This document shows positions 14,465 through 22,817 of a stretch of DNA of 24,603 nt, piece after piece. The DNA is from Candidatus Poseidoniaceae archaeon (GTDB lineage: Archaea; Thermoplasmatota; Poseidoniia; Poseidoniales; Poseidoniaceae): positions 1 to 24,603 of the forward strand of contig JAPKCL010000014.1 in assembly GCA_028822955.1 (NCBI GenBank). The letters are read 5' to 3'. The stretch's first letter is position 1. Every line of letters begins with the position of its first letter. The position numbers and the translations under genes were made by a program. Under the pieces are notes generated by a model. That model searched no databases and was not told the DNA's origin. It saw only the letters and a program-made list of their open reading frames with translations.

Positions 14465-15763
14465 ATGCCAGTGGAAAACAGTCGTTTGAGTGGTTTTTTC
14501 CGCCATACCGTTGCAGAACGACGTCAAATCGTTGCTGACATGGCCGACTTAAGTGAGCAGCAAACCGCTGCACTCGAAGCCTGTGGTGCATTAAGTGAAG
14601 AGGCTGCAGACCGAATGATAGAGAATGTCATCGGAACCATGTCACTCCCTGTTGGAGTTGCGACAAACTTTGTTATCGATGGCAAGCACTACCTCATTCC
14701 CTTCTGTCTTGAAGAGTCAAGCGTTGTTGCTGCTGCATCAAATATGGCGAAGCGTTGCCTGAAAAACGGTGGATTCCATACAAATTCCGATGCACCAATG
14801 ATGATTGGGCAATTGCAGATATTGGAGTGCTCTGATTGGAAAAAGGCTGAGCAAGACGTTCTTTCGAATGCTGAAGAGCTTATTCAACTGTGCAACAGTC
14901 TGCCTTCAACCATGGTCCGCCTCGGAGGCGGCTGTAAGCGCATTGAAACCCGCCTACTCGACTCCATCAGTGGACCGATGCTTATCGCCCACATCGTAGT
15001 TGACTGCCGTGACGCCATGGGAGCAAATGCAGTGAATACAATGGCGGAACTGATCGCACCTCGCATCGAAGAAATCACTGGTGGAAGAGTCCATCTACGC
15101 ATCCTTTCCAACCTCGCAGCACATCGACTGGCACGAGTTAGTGCCGTATTCACTCCCGAAGAGATCTCGGAAGATGGAACCCATGAAAATGGTGTTTCTG
15201 TCATTGAAGGGATACTCGAAGCACAGCATTTTGCTCAGGCCGACCCGTTCCGTGCTGCTACGCACAATAAGGGAGTCATGAACGCTATTAGCAGCGTTGC
15301 TGTTGCTTGCGGACAAGATTGGCGGGCTGTCGAAGCCGGTTGCCATGCATGGGCCGCTTACAGCAACGGAACTTATGGCTCAATGACGACATGGGAGAAA
15401 AACGCTGAAGGGAACCTCCTCGGCTCGATTGAGACGCCTATGGCAGTTGGCATCGTTGGAGGCGCCTCTAAGGTCCATCCTGTGGCTCAGGCGAACCTTG
15501 CTATACTTGGCGTGGAATCTGCCCAGGAATTGGCTGGAATCATCGCTGCAGCAGGTCTCTCACAGAACCTTGGGGCACTTCGAGCCCTTTCGACCAAAGG
15601 AATTCAAGCAGGTCACATGAAGTTACATGCTCGCAATATGGCGGTTTCCGCCGGTGCAGAGGGTAAAGAAATTGAAATTGTCGCTACCCGCTTACAACAA
15701 GCATCAGGACCTAAAACGCAAACGTTAGTCGGAGAATTACTTCAACAACTGCGGAATGAATGA
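14465..15763 (+). CDS. hmgA: HMG-CoA reductase, class II
   Basis: 432 residues. In archaea this enzyme reduces HMG-CoA to mevalonate, the committed step to isoprenoid lipids. The sequence is of the class II type first known from Pseudomonas mevalonii: ENVIGTMSLPVGVATNF, EESSVVAAASNMAK, RDAMGANAVNTMAE, ATHNKGVMN and AGHMKLHARN. Catalytic residues by position are E83/E84, K269, D285 and H384. Class II is known in Archaeoglobus and Thermoplasma relatives, while most other archaea have class I; it probably came from bacteria. The NADH or NADPH preference cannot be stated from these motifs. MPVENSRLSGFFRH matches the short class II N-terminus, so the ATG at 14465 is chosen. It stands alone on its strand and converges on scpB with four bases between the stops. 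Confidence 0.95.
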   Translation: MPVENSRLSGFFRHTVAERRQIVADMADLSEQQTAALEACGALSEEAADRMIENVIGTMSLPVGVATNFVIDGKHYLIPFCLEESSVVAAASNMAKRCLKNGGFHTNSDAPMMIGQLQILECSDWKKAEQDVLSNAEELIQLCNSLPSTMVRLGGGCKRIETRLLDSISGPMLIAHIVVDCRDAMGANAVNTMAELIAPRIEEITGGRVHLRILSNLAAHRLARVSAVFTPEEISEDGTHENGVSVIEGILEAQHFAQADPFRAATHNKGVMNAISSVAVACGQDWRAVEAGCHAWAAYSNGTYGSMTTWEKNAEGNLLGSIETPMAVGIVGGASKVHPVAQANLAILGVESAQELAGIIAAAGLSQNLGALRALSTKGIQAGHMKLHARNMAVSAGAEGKEIEIVATRLQQASGPKTQTLVGELLQQLRNE

Positions 15764-15767
15764 ACAA

Positions 15768-16391
15768 TCACTCTTCTTCACCAATTGGTAAAGTCGACTG
15801 AATCAAACCATCGAGTTCGGTTTCTTCCTTGAGAACGGCTGCATCCTCCATACCATCGAACAGCCCAGTGGTCTTGACTTGTTCACGGAACCATTGTTTG
15901 ACCTTCTTACGGTCGGTATAAGGGCATCCAAAGATCTCTGAAAACCGGCGAGTCGTAGATAATCGGCGAGTATTGCCATCTTTTCGACGGTCTACCATAC
16001 CCAGTTGAGCCAATTCACGTACGTAGTCGTAGGCTTTCTGACCCAAGAGTTCTACCAATCGTGACTGAGGCATTGGCTGATGATAAGCGATGAGTGCTGC
16101 CGCCTTGAGCAACTTTTGTGGAATTTCAGTTTTGGTTCCTTTCGGGAGGTAACTTGCGACCTCCGGCTTCACTTCAATCGCCCAACGTGTACCGACTTCA
16201 GCTACCTGCAAAGCGCCACCACGGCGGCGTTTGAGTGTTGAACGAAGTGAATACAAAGAATCCAACATCTCGTCTTCATCGTAACCCAACGCTGTTGAAA
16301 GTTCTGCAACACTCATTGAGCGACCAGCGCCGAATAATGTAGCCTCCAAGAGTGTGTCCACTGGTACTTCTGTCATTTCTTTCCCTCTCAT
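15768..16391 (-). CDS. scpB: Segregation and condensation protein ScpB
   Basis: 207 residues, the winged-helix (kite) subunit that dimerises and binds ScpA in the Smc complex. LLEATLFGAGRSMSVAELS opens the first winged helix. ALIAYHQPMPQSRLVELLG in the middle is the conserved ScpB block (usually IAYxQPxTxxxI), followed by YVRELAQLGMVDRRK and TTRRFSEIFG at the end of the second winged helix. The ATG at 16391 overlaps the scpA stop as ATGA. A second ATG at 16376 is preceded by GAGAGG and may be the true start (MTEVPVDTLLEA). It is the last gene of the smc-scpA-scpB operon and acts with Smc in chromosome compaction and segregation. Confidence 0.88.
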   Translation of the reverse strand: MRGKEMTEVPVDTLLEATLFGAGRSMSVAELSTALGYDEDEMLDSLYSLRSTLKRRRGGALQVAEVGTRWAIEVKPEVASYLPKGTKTEIPQKLLKAAALIAYHQPMPQSRLVELLGQKAYDYVRELAQLGMVDRRKDGNTRRLSTTRRFSEIFGCPYTDRKKVKQWFREQVKTTGLFDGMEDAAVLKEETELDGLIQSTLPIGEEE

Positions 16392-17602
16392 TCAACCAAC
16401 CATTCATGGTTTTCATACGACTGTTCTTCAATGTCTTTCGATTCTGGAACTTCGACAACAGCCTGTTCTTTTTGCTGCTTTGCCAGAGCACGCTCTTGTT
16501 TACGGATCGAATCTTCTTCAGCAGAACGGGCCTTTTCGGCTCGGAGTTTCGCATGCCGAACAGAACCTGAATCCTGTTCTTGAATTCGCTCATTCTCTGC
16601 TGTTTGTTGAGTTTCAATAAGTACATTAATTTCTTCAAAAGTCTTCATTTGGGGCCAACAATCTTCCAAAAATATTTCACCATCTGGAACGCTGTCTTGA
16701 GTAATAGAAGCAAATCCTCGATGAGTGAGGAAAAGGCCTGCAATAAAAGAAGCGACCTTCGCTTCATCGTCATAACCTTCAGGGACTGTACCAAAGGCTT
16801 GTTCAAGAATCGGTTTGAGTTCTTTCATCACTTCAAGGACCGGTACTTTGGTTTGACCAGCAGCCAAACATGAGGTGCGGAGGGCTTGCCAACAGCGCTT
16901 GATATCGCCTTCAAGGTCTTCATTGTGCATTCGACCATCAACGTCAGCAAGGTATTCTTTCAATTCCTCTTCGTGTGCTAATCGATTTTCTTCTCGAAGT
17001 CGAAGCATTTCCGCATCATCGGAAGCATCTTTGAAGGCTGAAAGTAACTCAACCAAGGTAACAGGACGACCTTCATCGCGCCGGACACGGTTTTCCAAGA
17101 GGTCTGGGAGGATCTCATCAGCACTGCCTTCAAGAATAGAATTCGTAAAGAAAAAGTCTTCATCATTGTAATCAGCCTCCCAACCAAATCCAAGACCGTC
17201 ATCCCAATCTTCTTCTTCTTCCGAGAATTGGACACGCTCGAATAAATCCTCGGCCTGTTGGTGTAATACTTCCCATGAAAGGCGTATTAAGCGCCCACAT
17301 GCCGGTAAGTCGAGTGAACCTGCTTCGGATTTAACTCGGGCAGTGAATACTTTGAGGAAACTTGAGAGGTCGATGTTCCAAGCATCGAGTCCTTCTTCTC
17401 GAACCAAGGAAAGAACGAGGGCTACGGAACGGTCAAAGGGGTCGATAAGGGTTTGATGTTCTGCCTCCTCTGTAGCAGCAATCGTCATGATTTTATCACC
17501 GAATAAGGCTGCTTCATGTGAATCTTCACCAGATGCTAACAATTGGTCAATGACATCCTGGCGTAGAAACCATTTGTCCAAACCTGATTGTTGCTCCGCC
17601 AT
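16388..17602 (-). CDS. scpA: Segregation and condensation protein ScpA, enlarged
   Basis: 404 residues, the kleisin that bridges the Smc heads. The N-terminal Smc-binding domain is at ~52-125 (DRSVALVLSLVREEGLDAWN, then FLKVFTARV). The C-terminal winged helix is at ~255-315 (VPVLEVMKELKP, then KVASFIAGLFLTHRGFASI). Usual ScpA is about 220-280 residues. The extra length here is an acidic aromatic insertion at ~127-160 (EEEEDWDDGLGFGWEADYND) and a charged tail of about 85 residues after 320, predicted helical. The start is the ATG at 17602, preceded by GAGGTGA that overlaps the Smc stop; an upstream start inside smc is less likely. The position between smc and scpB confirms the assignment. Confidence 0.88.
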   Translation of the reverse strand: MAEQQSGLDKWFLRQDVIDQLLASGEDSHEAALFGDKIMTIAATEEAEHQTLIDPFDRSVALVLSLVREEGLDAWNIDLSSFLKVFTARVKSEAGSLDLPACGRLIRLSWEVLHQQAEDLFERVQFSEEEEDWDDGLGFGWEADYNDEDFFFTNSILEGSADEILPDLLENRVRRDEGRPVTLVELLSAFKDASDDAEMLRLREENRLAHEEELKEYLADVDGRMHNEDLEGDIKRCWQALRTSCLAAGQTKVPVLEVMKELKPILEQAFGTVPEGYDDEAKVASFIAGLFLTHRGFASITQDSVPDGEIFLEDCWPQMKTFEEINVLIETQQTAENERIQEQDSGSVRHAKLRAEKARSAEEDSIRKQERALAKQQKEQAVVEVPESKDIEEQSYENHEWLVE

Positions 17603-17607
17603 AATAC

Positions 17608-17614
17608 TCACCTC
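17608..17614 (-). promoter_or_regulatory. Shine-Dalgarno sequence for scpA, overlapping the smc stop codon
   Basis: The minus strand reads GAGGTGA five bases before the scpA ATG at 17602, sharing bases with the smc TGA. It selects 17602 over in-frame upstream starts and suggests coupled translation of the two partners. Confidence 0.7.
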
Positions 17615-20600
17615 AAATTGTGTCTTCCTCGGCTTCAGCGGTCTCTTCAGCGACATCAGATTGTTCTGCTTCTTCTGCTTCTACGGCTTGAATCGCTTGA
17701 GCAACTTCTGCATATTCTTCGATATCTTCGGTCATGTCTGCAGTTCGTTCTGAAAGTGCTGCAAGTCCTCGACCTGATTCCGTCTTCTCTTGGATTGAGT
17801 CTTCTGAAGCAGGCATGTGGTTGAGCAATCCTCCAAGGCTACCTGGTGTTGATAATGGCTCAGGAACTTCGGGCATTTCATGAGAGGCTGCTGATGCTTC
17901 CTCGATTCGCGAATGGTTCTTGGCATTGTCTTTTTCTGCTTCTGCCAATGCTCTTTCACCCAAGGCGATTGCCTTGTCACGGTCAAAGTCAACAATGCGA
18001 CGACTGCAACCATCGCCACCGTGCGTAACACCAATGTGATGGTCGGCAAGACGAAGTGAAACTTTGCGCAAGGTGACCATAATGAATTGAGCCCGCTTAC
18101 TTCGTTCTCGGCACATCAATGCGATTCGCTCTGCATTGTATCCGTCGAGGTTTTGGTCAACTTCATCAAAGTAGTAAAATGGACTTGGGTCATAATCTTG
18201 GATTGCAAAAATCAGAGCAAGAGCAGCCATCGACTGTTCACCGCCTGATAATTGGTGACGAGTAACCTTCGCTGACTTTCCACGTGGTTGAGCCCACAAT
18301 TCGAGTCCACCCTTGAATGGCTCATCCTTGTTTTCAAGGAATAATTCACCTCGTCCACCATCGCTGAGGGATTTGTAAGCAACCTGGAAGTTTTCATTGA
18401 CTTTTTCCAGAACCTTCAACAAACGTTCTTTGCGTTGGCTTTCAAGCTTCTCAGTGACATCGATAAGGTGCTTGCGACGATCTTGGAGGGTCTTGAAATC
18501 GCCCTTCATTTCTGAAAGCCGGGCTTCACATGCATCGAATTGTTCGATTGCGAGCATGTTGACGGGACCGTGGGAGTCAAGTTTACGTTGAAGAGTCCGT
18601 TCGTTTCGCTCAGCATCTCCGACACTCGGTAAAAGAGCATCTTCATCTGCAAATTCGATGTTGTTTTCAATCATCTCTTGCTTTGTTTCTCGGATTGATT
18701 CATCCTTCAAAGCAAGGGTACGGCCCATTTCTTCAACCAAGGCTCTGCGAGAACGGGCATCTGTGGACTTTTGTTGGAGATTCATTTGCAAACTCGTTCG
18801 CTCTTCGATGAGTTCCAATCGTTCTTCCTCGAGACCTTGATTTTCTTCAAGGAATTGGAAGCGTTCAGCTTCTTTTGCTTTCAAGTCTATAGAATCTGTC
18901 GCTACGCCGGCTTGGAGTGTATCCATACGCTCACTTCGCGTGATTGCATTCGCATTCAATTGTGTTATGCGCTGGCTAATTTCATCAACACGGCTGCTCA
19001 AAAGAGTTTGATGACTTGAATCGCCATTCAGAGAAATTTCTGCTTGAACTTTGAGCCCTTCAGCTTCAACACGCTTGACTTCTGCAGCATGTAAGCGGTC
19101 TTTGAGATGTTCTGGACTTGCGTCCTCCAATGCCGATTGTGCTTCACCACGTTGTTCGTTTACTTCACCAAGATGTCGTTGAGCCTGATCGAGTTCACGA
19201 ATCCTGTTTGAACCTTCCAACTTGAGTTCATCCAAGCGCTTCTCATGTTTGGCAACTTCACCGAGTGCATTGCTGTGATTGGTTTGTGCTTGCTTGTGCT
19301 CTGCTCGCCATTCTTGGAATCGTACGGCATGGTCGCCGTCTGAAAGAGCATTGATTTTGGTACGTGTTTCGGATTGAAGACGACGTACATCAGACAGTGC
19401 GCCATTGACTGTATCGGCCATCAAGCGGAATCGTTCAACATCTGAAGAAAGAGCTTCGACTTCACTTGCACCCTGAATGTTACCACCAAAAGAAACGTGT
19501 GATTTCCGCCTCGAACCACCAACCATGGCACCTCCTGCTTCAGTAACGTCGCCTCGGAGCGTCACCAAACGTACACCACCCATATTCATTCGAGCGGTCG
19601 ACATGGAATCCACGACAAGGGTATTTCGAAGAACAAAACGAACCGCGATATCAATTCGTGGGTCGAAATCCAATAATTCATTGGCAAAACCAATTACACC
19701 TGGTTTCTTTGAAACCATCAATGCCTTTCCAGCAGCACGGGATTGAGTGAGTTTGTTTAGCGGTAGGAATGTTGCACGTCCTGCTTTGTTTTGGGCTAAC
19801 CATTGAATGGCTTTGGCAGCAACTTCGTCGCTATCAACGACAACTGAGGTCATACCGCCGCCTACAGCAGTTGCCAGTGCATCGGTGTGAGCAGGGTCTC
19901 TGGGCTGACATAATTCTGCAACAGTTCCGATGATTCCTGACAATTCGCCACGGTCTCGGGCTGCGATAATCGCTGCAGCACCGCCAGCCATGCCTTTGGC
20001 TCCACTCTTGTTTTCGAGTTCATTTTTCGCCGTGCTGAGTTTCCGTTCGGTTTCGCGTAATCGGGTTTCAATTGCTTGTGATTCTTCGAGGAGTTTTGCT
20101 TCAGAGCGTTGATTGGTGAGTAATTGCTCTCCGAGTTTACGACGGTCTTGGTCGGGTGCATCAGCGCCAAGTTGTTCGCCCTCTAACTGAGATTCACCCA
20201 ATGCAAGACGTGCGCTTTCTGCCGACTCTTGAGCAGTGCTCAATTGTTCACTCAACATTTCAGCTTGTGTTGCAACACGATTGACTTCATTCTGCGCCAA
20301 TACCAAATCCTCTGTTGCCTTTTCAGTGACCTGGATGGCTTTCGAAAGAGAACGAGACAATTCTGCATTTGCAGTTCCGGAGGATTCGAGAAGAAGTTGA
20401 ACATCGGCCTCTTCTTTCTTTGCTTCGAGCAAAGCCAACTCCGCTCCTTTCAAATCTGAACTAGCATTGACGAGTTCTTGTTTGAATTCATCAAGTGAAG
20501 TTTGTGCTTGCTGTAGAGATTCTACAAGTTCAATTAATTCCTCTTTATCTTCGAGGTCTTTATCTTCTGCTTCGCTGATTCGGTCTCCACTGGTTGCAAT

Positions 20601-21539
20601 TCTAATTTGAAGTTGGCTGATTGCGCCGAGTAAACCGTTTGAATCGCCACCCATCAAATCTTCAATTTGCTTTTGTAGCACTCCGATTTGATCTTCAAGA
20701 AGTAAGAATTTTTTAGCACCATCTTTGACTGCCTGCTCGAGTAATGATGCTTCTTCATCAATTCTCACACGCTCATCGACCATGTATTTCCGTTCGGAAT
20801 TTTGACTTGCCAATTTGGATTGGGCTGAAATGACTCGAGCAAGCTTGAGGTCAGCAACCAAATCTTGAACCTTGATTGCAAGGTTCTTTTCTTTCGTCAA
20901 ATCCTTGAGCCGTGCTTTCTGTTCATCTTCAAGCAGACCAATACGTTCAATGTATCCTTCAACCATCTCTTTTTGACGGTCTGCCTTTCTGATTTCATCA
21001 TCGTATGAAGTGACGCCTGCAACACCATCAAGCACTTTGCGGCGTTCTTTCGCCGTCATCTTTGCTAACTTTGTAACGTCGCCCTGGAGTACGATATTGT
21101 AGCCATCCGGGCGAGCATTTGCGGCACCAAGAAGGCGGTGGAATGTTTTTTGACTGCTTTCTTCTCCGTCGAGAAGATAAGTCGTCATAGTGTTATTGGA
21201 TTTCGACAAGCGAACTGAACGGGTCATTCGCACTTGGTCTTGGTCCAAAGGAAGTCGGCGGCGACCACTGGCAAGCAAAGGGTTTGCAAAAACGAGTGTA
21301 ACCTCACAAGAACGAGCTGGTTTGGAATTTTTACCACCATTGAAAATCAAATCCTTCGCATTTTGTGCACGAATTACTTTGTTGCTGCGAGGACCAAGAA
21401 CAAATTGGATAGCGTCTCCACAATTGGATTTCCCTGAACCATTCGGTCCGGTAATCGCGGTGAATCCTCGATCTAACGGAATGGTGATTTCACCCTTAAA
21501 GGATTTAAAATTTGAAATTTCTAATGCTTGTAGATACAT
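17613..21539 (-). CDS. smc: Chromosome segregation ATPase Smc
   Basis: 1308 residues. The N-terminal head has Walker A GPNGSGKSN (31-39). A long coiled coil runs to the hinge at about 515-680 (GMAGGAAAIIAARDRG start, GDVTEAGGAMVGGSRRK end, with the hinge glycines). A second coiled coil returns to the C-terminal head with QLSGGEQSMAALAL (ABC signature), FYYFDEVDQNLD (Walker B) and VTLRKVSLRLADH (D/H-loop region). Together with ScpA and ScpB it forms the ring that compacts and resolves chromosomes. Most archaeal Smc proteins end soon after the head; here about 117 further residues (17613-17966), acidic and rich in Glu, Ala and Ser, follow. The ATG at 21539 matches the family N-terminus MYLQALEISNFKSF. 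First gene of the operon. Confidence 0.96.
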   Translation of the reverse strand: MYLQALEISNFKSFKGEITIPLDRGFTAITGPNGSGKSNCGDAIQFVLGPRSNKVIRAQNAKDLIFNGGKNSKPARSCEVTLVFANPLLASGRRRLPLDQDQVRMTRSVRLSKSNNTMTTYLLDGEESSQKTFHRLLGAANARPDGYNIVLQGDVTKLAKMTAKERRKVLDGVAGVTSYDDEIRKADRQKEMVEGYIERIGLLEDEQKARLKDLTKEKNLAIKVQDLVADLKLARVISAQSKLASQNSERKYMVDERVRIDEEASLLEQAVKDGAKKFLLLEDQIGVLQKQIEDLMGGDSNGLLGAISQLQIRIATSGDRISEAEDKDLEDKEELIELVESLQQAQTSLDEFKQELVNASSDLKGAELALLEAKKEEADVQLLLESSGTANAELSRSLSKAIQVTEKATEDLVLAQNEVNRVATQAEMLSEQLSTAQESAESARLALGESQLEGEQLGADAPDQDRRKLGEQLLTNQRSEAKLLEESQAIETRLRETERKLSTAKNELENKSGAKGMAGGAAAIIAARDRGELSGIIGTVAELCQPRDPAHTDALATAVGGGMTSVVVDSDEVAAKAIQWLAQNKAGRATFLPLNKLTQSRAAGKALMVSKKPGVIGFANELLDFDPRIDIAVRFVLRNTLVVDSMSTARMNMGGVRLVTLRGDVTEAGGAMVGGSRRKSHVSFGGNIQGASEVEALSSDVERFRLMADTVNGALSDVRRLQSETRTKINALSDGDHAVRFQEWRAEHKQAQTNHSNALGEVAKHEKRLDELKLEGSNRIRELDQAQRHLGEVNEQRGEAQSALEDASPEHLKDRLHAAEVKRVEAEGLKVQAEISLNGDSSHQTLLSSRVDEISQRITQLNANAITRSERMDTLQAGVATDSIDLKAKEAERFQFLEENQGLEEERLELIEERTSLQMNLQQKSTDARSRRALVEEMGRTLALKDESIRETKQEMIENNIEFADEDALLPSVGDAERNERTLQRKLDSHGPVNMLAIEQFDACEARLSEMKGDFKTLQDRRKHLIDVTEKLESQRKERLLKVLEKVNENFQVAYKSLSDGGRGELFLENKDEPFKGGLELWAQPRGKSAKVTRHQLSGGEQSMAALALIFAIQDYDPSPFYYFDEVDQNLDGYNAERIALMCRERSKRAQFIMVTLRKVSLRLADHHIGVTHGGDGCSRRIVDFDRDKAIALGERALAEAEKDNAKNHSRIEEASAASHEMPEVPEPLSTPGSLGGLLNHMPASEDSIQEKTESGRGLAALSERTADMTEDIEEYAEVAQAIQAVEAEEAEQSDVAEETAEAEEDTI

Positions 21540-21706
21540 TCCTATCCCTCTAATCGAAGTACTTTACCTCGACCTTAACCGTAACACCCATTGCCCACAG
21601 GACTTAAACAATGCGAGTGATTCAAGGGCAGTGCCTTGGTTTTGACTCGTGTTTCACTCAAGCCAGAAGGCTTCAGAAACATGGTATGAAATTACGACCA
21701 GGAGGC
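21540..21706. other. Gap between the TM2 gene and smc
   Basis: 167 bases without a convincing gene. The minus strand has GAGGGATAGGA just before the smc ATG and a TTTAAG about 65 bases upstream that could be its TATA box. Nothing else stands out. Confidence 0.4.
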
Positions 21707-22693
21707 TCACAGTGCACCAGATTGACCGCATTCATTACATCCGCCACCTTTACAATAGGGGCATGTTGCAAGAACTTGCAGACTGCTCGAGGTATTTCGC
21801 CTCATATGCAGCTGTGAATCCTTTTTGAGAAGTTGAGAACGGGTAATTCGCTGTGTTGTACCGCTGCGTGAATTCAAGGACATTTTCACCGAACCAAACG
21901 CATCTCTGAAGTCACCAGCAACTTTCCTTCTCTTGTCGAGACGGTCCCGTGTTTGTTCAATCGCTTCTGCTTCCCAATATTTCGGCCCACCCATAAGGAA
22001 GGCTCCTAGTGCTGCAATAATACATTGAAACAAGAATGGGTTGATGTAAAAGGGAATCAATTCTGTGATTCCTTCAGAACTTGCTGAACGAGGAAGAAAC
22101 TCAAGGCGGTCAAGAATGGCGATACTGAACAATGCTGCGCCCACGCAGAAAAGAACATGGTAACGACGCTCAGAACGACGGCCTATTCTCCGGAAAAGCC
22201 GACCAAACAGCAAAACAAACAACCCAACAAGAAGGACAAAAAAGTCAGCGCCATCCCATGCACCAACAGCACCAAGACAGGAAGAGGGATCGCCATTGGC
22301 CAAATCCGCTTCGATAAGTGAGGTGCTGCAATACGGCAAGAACAGATCACCGATGTTTATTTTCAGATTTTCTGCACCCTCAATGAAGAAGGGTGCGACT
22401 TTTCCAAATCCTGCATTCGCAATGGAAAAGCCAATAAGTAAACATCCAAACACAAAGCCCAATGCTTCCCGAAGAGATGAGGACTTCATTTTCCTCACAG
22501 AGGAAGGAATCAAAAAGAGGTCGGCAAGCCACCAAATACCAAAACCTTGGAACGTAATGAGTGCTAGAAACCAGATGAGAATTCCTCTTCCAAGGTATAT
22601 GTGGTGAATGCCGAGAGATCCGAAGAAGAACCACAGCAGATAGGCCACGACTTTGCTGCCTGACTTCGGTGAGTTCCTCGGTTGCCCCTGCAT
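21707..22693 (-). CDS. TM2-domain membrane protein with C-terminal zinc knuckle
   Basis: 328 residues. Residues 12-66 are a TM2 domain: two membrane helices joined by the short turn GSLGIHHIYLGR, ending in WWLADLF. About four more hydrophobic segments follow at ~77-95, 150-166, 178-194 and 213-236. A basic soluble stretch (240-305) ends in CPYCKGGGCNECG (311-323), four cysteines as CxxC-x4-CxxC, like one zinc repeat of DnaJ. Membrane location is clear, function is not; TM2 proteins have no general assigned role. An ATG at 22717 is in frame, but a TATA-like box centred about 28 bases before the ATG at 22693 argues for a leaderless start there. The gene is divergent from nadB and upstream of smc in the same direction. 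Confidence 0.8.
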   Translation of the reverse strand: MQGQPRNSPKSGSKVVAYLLWFFFGSLGIHHIYLGRGILIWFLALITFQGFGIWWLADLFLIPSSVRKMKSSSLREALGFVFGCLLIGFSIANAGFGKVAPFFIEGAENLKINIGDLFLPYCSTSLIEADLANGDPSSCLGAVGAWDGADFFVLLVGLFVLLFGRLFRRIGRRSERRYHVLFCVGAALFSIAILDRLEFLPRSASSEGITELIPFYINPFLFQCIIAALGAFLMGGPKYWEAEAIEQTRDRLDKRRKVAGDFRDAFGSVKMSLNSRSGTTQRITRSQLLKKDSQLHMRRNTSSSLQVLATCPYCKGGGCNECGQSGAL

Positions 22694-22715
22694 GCTAAGC
22701 GGTTCTTTGGACCGC

Positions 22716-22727
22716 ATATTATTCTAT
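22716..22727 (-). promoter_or_regulatory. TATA-like box for the TM2 gene
   Basis: The minus strand reads ATAGAATAATAT, centred about 28 bases before the ATG at 22693. That is the spacing expected for an archaeal leaderless transcript and it argues against the earlier ATG at 22717. Confidence 0.4.
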
Positions 22728-22805
22728 TCAAGAGGTAATCAAGGGCCGGTCATAGCGATTTCGCTTGCCGATGGGGTGAAATGTAGTTGCATGCACCCCC
22801 CAACC

Positions 22806-22813
22806 AGAGGGAG
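22806..22813 (+). promoter_or_regulatory. Shine-Dalgarno sequence for nadB
   Basis: AGAGGGAG lies four bases before the GTG at 22818 and decides that start over an ATG at 22791 and the open frame back to 22653. Confidence 0.6.
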
Positions 22814-22817
22814 TACT

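Noticed and set aside
22653..22817. An N-terminal extension of 55 residues on NadB
   Set aside because: The extension resembles no signal peptide or domain. It overlaps the divergent TM2 gene start, and a ribosome-binding site precedes the GTG at 22818.
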